From CALAED01 sp036555725 (lineage in GTDB: Bacteria > Actinomycetota > Actinomycetes > Streptosporangiales > Streptosporangiaceae): a stretch of DNA of 64,000 nucleotides. Below the pieces are notes generated by a model that was not told where the DNA came from, ran no database searches, and was given only the letters and a program-made list of their open reading frames with translations. This document shows positions 57,722-64,000 of the stretch, in pieces (positions within the stretch are counted from its first letter, which is position 1; each line of letters begins with the position of its first letter). The stretch covers positions 1 through 64,000 of the forward strand of contig DATBKU010000133.1 in NCBI GenBank assembly GCA_036555725.1, given 5' to 3'. The translations under genes and the position numbers were made by a program.

Positions 57722-58462
57722 ATGACTGAGATCGCTTTGATCACCGGGGGCAACAAGGGGATCGGCTTTGAGACCGCCCGGCAGCTGGGCGCCGCCGGCG
57801 TCAGGGTGCTGGTGGGGGCGCGGGCCGCCGAGCGCGGCGAGCCGGCCGCCGCCACGCTGCGCGTGGATGGCGCCGACGCGACGTTCGTACGGCTGGACGT
57901 CACGGACGAGGACGCGATCGAGGCGGCCGCCAAGCGGATCGAGGCGGAGTTCGGGCGGCTGGACATCCTGGTCAACAACGCCGGGATCTCGGTATATGTC
58001 GGTTCCGGGGCGGACGGCGTCGCACCGCCGAGCCGGACCCCGGTCGCGGCGGTACGGGAGAACTTCGAGACCAACGTCTTCGGCGTGATCGCGGTGACGA
58101 ACGTGATGCTGCCGCTGCTGCGCAAGGCGCCGCTGGGGCGGATCGTCAACGTGTCGAGCGGGCTGGGTTCGGTGACGCTCGCCGCCGCGGACGACCCGCT
58201 GCTGGCCGGCATCAACCTGCTGCCGTACAACACCTCGAAGACCGCGCTGAACGGCGTGACCATCGCGTACGCCCGGGAGTTGCGGGACACGCCGATCAAG
58301 GTCAACGCCGTCACGCCCGGCTACTGCGCGACCGACCTCAACGGGCACACCGGGTTCCGTACGGCCGCGGAGGGCGCCGAGGTGACGGTACGGCTGGCGC
58401 TGATCGGCCCGGACGGCCCGACCGGCGGGTTCTTCGGCGCCGACGGCCCGGTGCCGTGGTGA
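57722..58462 (+). CDS. short-chain dehydrogenase/reductase
   Basis: A 246-residue classical SDR. The NAD(P)-binding motif is LITGGNKGIGFETARQLG; LDILVNNAGISVYV, IVNVSSGLGSVTLA (catalytic Ser), LPYNTSKTALNGVTIAYA (catalytic Tyr and Lys) and VNAVTPGYCATDLN follow. It resembles carbonyl reductase-like SDRs that favour NADP. The divergent MmyB-like regulator, 101 bases away, is the probable controller. Substrate is unknown. Confidence 0.95.
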   Translation: MTEIALITGGNKGIGFETARQLGAAGVRVLVGARAAERGEPAAATLRVDGADATFVRLDVTDEDAIEAAAKRIEAEFGRLDILVNNAGISVYVGSGADGVAPPSRTPVAAVRENFETNVFGVIAVTNVMLPLLRKAPLGRIVNVSSGLGSVTLAAADDPLLAGINLLPYNTSKTALNGVTIAYARELRDTPIKVNAVTPGYCATDLNGHTGFRTAAEGAEVTVRLALIGPDGPTGGFFGADGPVPW

Positions 58463-58474
58463 TCCTTCCGGAGG

Positions 58475-59716
58475 TCAGAAGTCGTACGGGAGGTGCTTGA
58501 TTCCGTTGATGAAGTTGGACAGCAGGCGGTCGGGCTCCCCGGTGGCGCGGATGCCGGGCACCTTGGTGAACAGCTCGCGGAACATCACGGTGATCTCCCG
58601 GCGGGCCAGGTGCGCGCCGAGACAGAAGTGCGGGCCCGGACCGCCGAAGCCGACGTGCGGGTTCGGATCGCGGCCGATGTCGAAGACGCCGGAGTCGGTG
58701 AAGACCGACTCGTCGCGGTTGGCCGACCAGTAATAGAGGACCACCTTGTCGCCGGCCTTGTACGGGTTGCCGTTGATCTCGGTATCGCGGGTGGCCGTCC
58801 GCCGCATCCAGATGACCGGCGAGGCGTACCGTACGATCTCCTCGACCGCGCCGGGGATCTTCTTCTCGAAGTCGTCGACCAGCGCCGATCGCTGCTCCGG
58901 GTTGGTCGTGAACAGGTGCAGGCCGTGCGCGATGGCGTTGCGGGTGGTCTCGTTGCCGGCGACCGCAAGCAGGATGAAGAACGAGCCGAGCTCCTGGTCG
59001 GTCAGCGATTCGCCGTCGATGTTGGCGTTGACGAGCGCCGAGGTGAGGTCGTCGGTCGGGTTGCCGCGGCGGAACCGGCCGAGGTCCTCGACGATGTCCT
59101 TGATCGCCTGCCCGGCGGTGAGCAGCTGACCGGCGATCTCCACGTAGTCGTCGGACGGCACCAGGTCGGGGTCGGCCCCGGCCAGGATGATGTTCGTGTT
59201 GTCCAGGACGTTCTGGTACGACGACTCCGGGATCCCCATCATGTCGCAGATGATCTTGAGCGGCAGGCGGGCGGCGACCTGCGGGACGAAGTCGCCGGGG
59301 CCGTCCTCGAGGATCTCGTCCACGATCCGCCCGGCGACGGTCTGCACCTGGTCCTCGAACCGCTGGATCATGCGCGGCGAGAAGGCACGCGAGACGATGC
59401 GCCGGATATGGGCGTGCCTCGGGTCGTCCATGCTGATCATGGAGCCGAAGTACTCGTTCATATCCGGCGGCATGTCCGGGATGTTGATCGCGCCCTGGCC
59501 CGAGCAGAAGTCGGCCGGGCGGCGCGATGCCTCCACCACGTCGGCGTGCGTGACCAGGGCGTAGTACCCGGGGCCCTGCGGCACGACCGTGATGTCGGGC
59601 TCCTCGAAGAGCGCCGGCGCAGGCCGCCGCCGCAGCTCCGCGAAGGCCTCGTGCCGCTCCGCCAACGACCGAGCCCAGAAGTCCCAGTCCGTCAGGTTGA
59701 TGCTGCTGAGCGTCAT
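58475..59716 (-). CDS. cytochrome P450
   Basis: A 413-residue soluble bacterial P450. The heme-binding loop is FGGPGPHFCLGAHLAR with the Cys ligand, the I-helix oxygen motif is AVAGNETTRNAI, and the N-terminal half has DPRHAHIRRIVSRAFSPR. It resembles the CYP125/124/142 group (methyl-branched lipid or sterol oxidation), suggested by the SMDDPRHAHIRRIVS block; that assignment is tentative. CGGGAG precedes the ATG. No ferredoxin gene is adjacent. An alpha/beta hydrolase follows upstream on the same strand, 96 bases away. Confidence 0.93.
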   Translation of the reverse strand: MTLSSINLTDWDFWARSLAERHEAFAELRRRPAPALFEEPDITVVPQGPGYYALVTHADVVEASRRPADFCSGQGAINIPDMPPDMNEYFGSMISMDDPRHAHIRRIVSRAFSPRMIQRFEDQVQTVAGRIVDEILEDGPGDFVPQVAARLPLKIICDMMGIPESSYQNVLDNTNIILAGADPDLVPSDDYVEIAGQLLTAGQAIKDIVEDLGRFRRGNPTDDLTSALVNANIDGESLTDQELGSFFILLAVAGNETTRNAIAHGLHLFTTNPEQRSALVDDFEKKIPGAVEEIVRYASPVIWMRRTATRDTEINGNPYKAGDKVVLYYWSANRDESVFTDSGVFDIGRDPNPHVGFGGPGPHFCLGAHLARREITVMFRELFTKVPGIRATGEPDRLLSNFINGIKHLPYDF

Positions 59717-59812
59717 GGCCGGCTCCCGCGGAACAGAATCGCGTTCGGTTCCCTCATCCTGTCAAAGTGACCGCTTACTTCCTTGCTCGATGCGCGTGAG
59801 CCGCGTCACAGT

Positions 59813-60673
59813 TCACCGCACCCAATCCAGGATGAGGCCGTTGAGCTCGGACGGCCTCTCAAGCTGCAGGAAATGACCGGCCCCGTCGACGATCTCGACC
59901 CGCGACCCCGGCGGCAGGTGCTGGTCGGCGTCCTTCACCAGGTCGACGCCGAGGCATCCGTCGTCCGCGCCGTGGACGTACAGGTGCGGCTGCTCGGCCA
60001 CCCGGCCCGTGGCCTCCTGCTCGGCGGCGTAGCGCGCGATGTGCTGCGACGCGTCGAGCATGGCCCGGTAGTAGCCGATGGCGGCCCGCACGTTCTCGGG
60101 CGTACGGAGGCAGTCCATCGCGTGCGAGACGTCCGCGGCCGCGTCGTACCCCGGTGACCAGCTGTTCCAGAGGCCCTCCACGAATGACCGCGTCAGCGCC
60201 GTCTCGGCCAGTGACGTCTGAAACAGGAAGATGTAGAACGACCGCTTGAGCTGGTCGTAGGAGAAGAAGTTGCTCAGCATGGCGGCGATCGGCGGCAGCG
60301 CCAGGGTCGCGACGCGCCGCCAGCGATCCGGCGCCAGGGCGGCGGCTCCATACGCGGCCGCCGCGCCCCAGTCGTGCCCGATCAGTACGGCGTCGGCGCG
60401 GCCGCCCAGCGCTTCGTGCAACGCATTGGCGTCCGCAGCGAGCGCCCCGGTCTGATAGGCGCCGTCGGCGGGCACCTCGGTCGGCGCGTACCCGCGCATG
60501 AACGGCGCGACCGCGCGGAACCCGGCGTCGGCGAGCGCGGGCAGCAGGTGGCGCCAGGTGTACGCCGAGTCGGGGAAGCCGTGCAGGCACAGCGCCAGCG
60601 GCCCATCTGCGGGCCCGTCCGCCAGGTACCAGAACGTCAGATCATTCGCGGCGGCCGTCTGAATCTCCGTCAT
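59813..60673 (-). CDS. alpha/beta hydrolase, epoxide hydrolase-like
   Basis: A 286-residue hydrolase with LCLHGFPDSAYTWRHLLPAL (oxyanion HGFP), nucleophile Asp in AVLIGHDWGAAAAYGAAAL, and a C-terminal acid and His in HGADDGCLGVDLV and GAGHFLQLERP. This set fits soluble epoxide hydrolase-type enzymes. TAGCGT lies six bases before the ATG at 60673 with no ribosome site, so the transcript may start at the ATG. Being upstream of the P450 on the same strand, it could act on the same compounds. Confidence 0.9.
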   Translation of the reverse strand: MTEIQTAAANDLTFWYLADGPADGPLALCLHGFPDSAYTWRHLLPALADAGFRAVAPFMRGYAPTEVPADGAYQTGALAADANALHEALGGRADAVLIGHDWGAAAAYGAAALAPDRWRRVATLALPPIAAMLSNFFSYDQLKRSFYIFLFQTSLAETALTRSFVEGLWNSWSPGYDAAADVSHAMDCLRTPENVRAAIGYYRAMLDASQHIARYAAEQEATGRVAEQPHLYVHGADDGCLGVDLVKDADQHLPPGSRVEIVDGAGHFLQLERPSELNGLILDWVR

Positions 60674-60746
60674 GGTCGGACGCTACCCCGGCAAGTCCCT
60701 GGTTCGGGCCTACGCTAATGACCTAACCTCGAAAGGCCGTTTCGAG

Positions 60747-60781
60747 AGACTCTTTCGAAAGAGTCTTTTCATTGCTACGCT
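60747..60781 (+). promoter_or_regulatory. promoter with 20-bp palindrome for the ArsR-MFS operon
   Basis: AGACTCTTTCGAAAGAGTCT (60747-60766) is a perfect palindrome. A -35-like TTTCGA (60753-60758) lies inside it, and a -10 TACGCT (60776-60781) follows at 17 bases. Six bases later comes the ATG of the regulator, so transcript and coding sequence probably start together. Confidence 0.75.
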
Positions 60782-60787
60782 CGGGGC

Positions 60788-61390
60788 ATGGCGGAACCCA
60801 GGCGGAAGCTGCGGGATGCCAGCGAACTGCGGGTACTGGCCCACCCGGTGCGGCTGCGGCTGTTGCAGGTCTTGAACGAGCGGGGTGCGGCGACCGCAAC
60901 CGAGGTCGCCGAACTGATCGGCGAGAGCCCGGCCAACTGTTCATGGCACCTGCGGCAGCTGGCCAAATACGGCTTCGTCGAGGAGACGGGCGGCGGGCGG
61001 GGGCGGCAGCGCCCGTGGCGCCCGACGAGGCAAACGCTGCAATGGGGGGACAGCGACGAGTCCGGTGCTGTCGCCGCGGCCAGCGACGAGCTCACCGCGA
61101 CGCTGTTGGAGCAGGAGTTCGCCGGCCTGCGTTCGTGGCTGGCGTGGTGGCGTACCGATCCGCCCGACTGGCGGGACGCGGCGAGCTTGGGGCAGACCCA
61201 CACATGGCTGACCGTCGAGGAGCTGGCCGAGGTCAACGCCGAAATCACGGCCATTCTGCTGCGTCACCGGGAGCGCATGAGGGACCCGGCCAAGCGGCCC
61301 GCCGCGGCCCGCCGAATCCGGATGTTCGCCTGGGCGGTTCCCGCCGATCCACTACCGAGCCGGCGCCCGGGCCCCGGCGACGATTCGTGA
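60788..61390 (+). CDS. ArsR-type winged-helix transcriptional regulator
   Basis: A 200-residue regulator with an N-terminal HTH_20/ArsR-like winged helix (LRVLAHPVRLRLLQVLNERGAATATEVAELIGESPANCSWHLRQLAKYGFVEE, given as one fold in its ends) and a helical C-terminal part. There are no metal-binding Cys, so the signal is not metal of the usual ArsR kind. It starts right after a promoter with a palindromic operator, indicating autorepression. The MFS gene follows 13 bases later. Confidence 0.92.
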   Translation: MAEPRRKLRDASELRVLAHPVRLRLLQVLNERGAATATEVAELIGESPANCSWHLRQLAKYGFVEETGGGRGRQRPWRPTRQTLQWGDSDESGAVAAASDELTATLLEQEFAGLRSWLAWWRTDPPDWRDAASLGQTHTWLTVEELAEVNAEITAILLRHRERMRDPAKRPAAARRIRMFAWAVPADPLPSRRPGPGDDS

Positions 61391-61403
61391 CCGGGGCGGC
61401 GTC

Positions 61404-62645
61404 ATGCGAATGCTGCGAGATCGCGATGCCCGGCTGACATTCGCGGGCGTGACCGTCAGCATGATCGGTGACTCGCTGATGCTGCTGGTCTTCGCCATCT
61501 GGGTCAAGACGCTGACCGGCTCCAACGGCGCGGCAGGCCTGGTCCTGCTGTTCATCGCCCTGCCCTGCGCCGCCGCCCCGCTCTGGGGCTGGCTGGTGGA
61601 CCGCGTCCGGCGCCGACTCTTTCTCATCGCCGCCAACCTCGCCTCCGCGGTGATGCTTCTCCCGCTCATGGCCGTGCACGGGCGGCAGGACGTGTGGATC
61701 ATCTACCTGGTCGCGGTGTTGTACGGGATTTCCTGGGTCGCCACCTCCGCCGCGCTCAGCGGCCTGCTGAAACAGCTGCTGGCCGAGGAGGCACTGGCCG
61801 CCGCCAACGGCGAATTGCAGACGGTCAAAGAGGGGCTCCGGTTGATCGGCCCGCTGGCCGGAGCGGCGTTGTTCACCACCATGGGCGGCGTCGCGGTCGC
61901 GGCGATCGACGCGGCCACCTTCCTGGCCGCCGCCATTGCCATCGCCATGGTGCGGCTGACCGAGCCGCCGCCGGGTCACGCGAGCCGCCACCTGCGCGAA
62001 GAGATGACCGCGGGCCTGCGGCACCTGATCCGCGAACCCGCCCTGCGCCGCGCGATGACCGCCGGGGCCATCGCGTTCCTGGTCGTCGGCTTTACCGAAT
62101 CGGTTTCGTTCGCCGTCGTCGACCAGGGCCTGCACCGGCCGCCGGAGTTCATCGGGGTGCTCGCCTCCGCCCAAGGCGCCGGCTGCATCGCCGGTGGCCT
62201 GATCGCCGCCCGCACCATCGGTCGCGTCGGCGAACTGGCCGCGACCGCGACCGGTCTGGCGGCGTTCGGCATCGGCGCCGGCCTGTGCATCCCCACCTGG
62301 CTGCCGACTGTGTTCATCGGCAAGGCCCTCTGCGGCACGGGCATCTCCCTGATCCTGGTCGGCTTCGCCACCCTTCTCCAGCGCCGCACCCCCCAACCTC
62401 TCATCGGCCGCGTAGCCACCGCCGCCGAGATGCTGACCAGCGGCCCACAGACCCTTTCCCTGGCCGCCGGCGCAGCCCTGATCTCAACCGTCGACTACCG
62501 CCTACTGCTCGCGATCATCCTTACCGGCATGCTCGCGGCCAGCGCCCACCTGTGGCCGGCCCGCCGGCTGACCCGCCCGATCGGCCGAACCGACTACGAC
62601 GTGAACGCGTCTTCGCCGGCAATAACGCATAGCCCGCGACCGTAG
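61404..62645 (+). CDS. MFS transporter
   Basis: A 413-residue, 12-helix membrane protein (LTFAGVTVSMIGDSLMLLVFAIW, GLVLLFIALPCAAAPLWGWLVD, then basic RVRRRLFLIAANL as motif A). Helices 7-12 include AMTAGAIAFLVVGFTESVSFAV and LCGTGISLILVGFATLL. It is related to macrolide/EntS-type exporters. As second gene of an operon headed by an ArsR-type repressor it is likely induced by its substrate, which is unknown. Confidence 0.9.
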   Translation: MRMLRDRDARLTFAGVTVSMIGDSLMLLVFAIWVKTLTGSNGAAGLVLLFIALPCAAAPLWGWLVDRVRRRLFLIAANLASAVMLLPLMAVHGRQDVWIIYLVAVLYGISWVATSAALSGLLKQLLAEEALAAANGELQTVKEGLRLIGPLAGAALFTTMGGVAVAAIDAATFLAAAIAIAMVRLTEPPPGHASRHLREEMTAGLRHLIREPALRRAMTAGAIAFLVVGFTESVSFAVVDQGLHRPPEFIGVLASAQGAGCIAGGLIAARTIGRVGELAATATGLAAFGIGAGLCIPTWLPTVFIGKALCGTGISLILVGFATLLQRRTPQPLIGRVATAAEMLTSGPQTLSLAAGAALISTVDYRLLLAIILTGMLAASAHLWPARRLTRPIGRTDYDVNASSPAITHSPRP

Positions 62646-62791
62646 GGCAGTCAGCACTGATCAACTCCCGCTCGACCTAGATCACCACCGTGCGGCCCCG
62701 GCCCGACGCCACGCCCGGACCCTGGTCGCCCTTATCCACAGATCAGACAGGGTCTGGCGAGGGTGGCCGCCGCGGCGCAGGCTGGGGCGCC

Positions 62792-63967
62792 ATGAGGAAC
62801 ACGAATCCAGCGGGTGACCTGCCGGTCCTGCGGCTCCGGTCGCCCCACGACGTCATCGCCGCCGTCCCCTACCTGCTCGGCTTCCACCCCGACGACAGCC
62901 TGGTCGCCATCGCATCCGGCGGGCCGCAGGGCACCTGCGCGATACGGCTGGATTTACCGCTCGACGAGCACGTGGACGACGCCGTGGAGCACCTCGCCGC
63001 GCTGCTGGCGCACAACGGGTTCCGGCAGGTGGTGCTGGTCGGGTACGGCCCGGAGCAGCGGGTCACTCCCCTCGTGACGGCGGCCGGGGCCGGGCTCGGC
63101 GGCAAGGGCGTCGAGGTGCTCGAGTCGTTGCGGGTCGAGGGCGGTCGCTTCTGGTCGTGTCAGTGCACGGTCCCCGAGTGCTGCCCGCCCGAGGGCACGC
63201 CGTACGACATCACCACCAGCCCGATCGCCGTCCAGGCCACGGTGGAGGGACGGGTGGCGCTGACCGGGCGCGACGAGGTGGCCCGTTCGGTCGCGCCCGT
63301 CGGCGGCCTGGCCCGCGAGTCGATGCGGCGGGCCACCGGCCGGGCGCAGCAGCGCTTCTTCCGCTGGGCCCGCGAGGCCGCCGCAACCGCCCGGTCTCTC
63401 GACGACGCCACGGAGCCGCTCCCGTCCGACGCGCGGACACCGGAGCCGCAACGTGCCCACGTGCGTGCGCCGGCACTGCTTCCCTCTGACGTGCGTGAGC
63501 CGGAGCCGGCCACGCCCGAAGAGCTCCTGCACGACCGGATGGTCGGCGAGGGCCTGCCGTTCGTTCGCGGGCTCCTCGACCGGGCCGAGCCGCTCACCGA
63601 CGACGAGGTCGCCTGGCTCGGGGTGCTCCTCACCCACCTGCGCGTCCGCGACGAGGCATGGGTGCACACCGACCAGGGCCGGCTCGACCTGTGGCGCTAT
63701 GTGCTGTGCCGCGTCGAGGCCGCCTACGTCCCCGCGCCGGCCTGCCTGACCGCGTACGCCGCGTACCTTGCGGGAGACGGCGCGCTGGCCAACATCGCAC
63801 TCGACCGGGCCTTCGCCGTCGACCCCGACTACTCCATGGCCGGGCTGCTCCGCGACATGATGCGGGCCGGCGTCCCACCCTGGAAGGCCCGCCTCCGCAT
63901 GACCCCCGAAGCCCTCGCCGACGCTTGGGACGCCCGCCCGCCAGACCGCAAGGCGGGCGCTAGGTGA
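62792..63967 (+). CDS. DUF4192 domain protein
   Basis: A 391-residue soluble protein of the actinobacterial DUF4192 family. The N-terminal block LRSPHDVIAAVPYLLGFHPDDSLV and the Cys-containing WSCQCTVPECCPPEGTPYD are diagnostic. The C-terminal half has a tetratricopeptide-like helix pair (ACLTAYAAYLAGDGALANIALDRAFAVDPDYSMAGLL, in part). Function is unknown. It contains a TTA Leu codon near residue 53, which is rare in high-GC actinomycetes. ATG 62792 begins the conserved part. Its TGA overlaps a following GTG as GTGA. Confidence 0.92.
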   Translation: MRNTNPAGDLPVLRLRSPHDVIAAVPYLLGFHPDDSLVAIASGGPQGTCAIRLDLPLDEHVDDAVEHLAALLAHNGFRQVVLVGYGPEQRVTPLVTAAGAGLGGKGVEVLESLRVEGGRFWSCQCTVPECCPPEGTPYDITTSPIAVQATVEGRVALTGRDEVARSVAPVGGLARESMRRATGRAQQRFFRWAREAAATARSLDDATEPLPSDARTPEPQRAHVRAPALLPSDVREPEPATPEELLHDRMVGEGLPFVRGLLDRAEPLTDDEVAWLGVLLTHLRVRDEAWVHTDQGRLDLWRYVLCRVEAAYVPAPACLTAYAAYLAGDGALANIALDRAFAVDPDYSMAGLLRDMMRAGVPPWKARLRMTPEALADAWDARPPDRKAGAR

Positions 63968-64000
63968 CGGCCTGGCCGGGCGATCCGGGGTCGATGCGGC
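63964..64000 (+). CDS. start of a gene coupled to DUF4192, cut by the window end
   Basis: GTG at 63964 overlaps the upstream TGA and opens a frame of 12 codons (MTAWPGDPGSMR) to the edge. The overlap is typical of translational coupling; the product cannot be identified from so little. Confidence 0.4.
   Translation, partial: MTAWPGDPGSMR

Noticed and set aside
1..64000. tRNA or rRNA genes, insertion sequences, prophage
   Set aside because: No cloverleaf-like sequence, transposase, integrase or phage structural protein was recognised on either strand.

Overview
The window reads as chromosomal DNA of a high-GC actinomycete. Its GC content is roughly 70%, GTG and TTG starts are common, and several promoters sit directly on the start codon. 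It carries a HrdB/SigA-type principal sigma factor, a PAS-GAF-SpoIIE phosphatase, a DUF4192 protein, a TY-Chap/SseB cluster and an nrdJ-nrdR region close to lexA. This mix fits Streptosporangiales (possibly Thermomonosporaceae) better than Streptomyces. That placement is inference; there is no rRNA or tRNA in the window to test it.

Layout. 0-4.7 kb: sigA (cut by the window start), a PP2C regulator and a small HhH-GPD glycosylase, all leftward. 4.9-7.2 kb: a DUF3592 membrane protein, a molybdopterin oxidoreductase with its cytochrome b partner behind a 16-codon upstream ORF, and a small helical protein. 7.7-13.9 kb: an accessory cluster of a large unknown protein, two proteins with TY-Chap and SseB domains, and a small downstream partner. 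14.1-16.0 kb: an SMR exporter, TetR and thioesterase operon with a clear operator. 16.0-19.9 kb: a lower-GC leftward pair, an NB-ARC/TPR STAND protein and an APH-fold kinase. 20-24 kb: a DUF1445 protein, a small membrane protein, a deleted winged-helix pseudogene, gnd and a DoxX protein. 24.3-34.5 kb: a Ser/Thr kinase, haloalkane dehalogenase-rnhB, a DesKR-ABC transporter operon, and a membrane protein with two CbxX-type AAA domains.

34.5-43.2 kb: a MocR remnant, an Ada-AlkA repair fusion, an MFS-amidohydrolase operon, an AraC regulator, an acyl-CoA ligase, and a MerR-CMD operon with a 19-bp-spacer promoter. 43.4-50.9 kb: the DNA precursor and SOS neighbourhood, with nrdR-nrdJ, an MFS/LysR pair, and a LysM membrane protein divergent from lexA across two SOS boxes (the DivS/YneA arrangement). 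51.3-55.1 kb: a MalY-type aminotransferase and leuS, which has a leader that looks like a leucine attenuator. 55.3-64 kb: a lipoprotein, a membrane-anchored unknown, an MmyB-like regulator, SDR, P450, alpha/beta hydrolase, an ArsR-MFS operon with a 20-bp palindrome, DUF4192, and the first codons of a coupled gene.

Most noteworthy: (1) three islands of AT-rich codons lying exactly on the active-site motifs of nrdJ; (2) the leuS leader with rare Leu codons and back-to-back hairpins; (3) the TY-Chap/SseB cluster; (4) the STAND plus APH pair; (5) short tandem repeats in many genes and gaps, including one that supplies the LysR stop codon. No CRISPR array, insertion sequence, prophage or RNA gene was seen.
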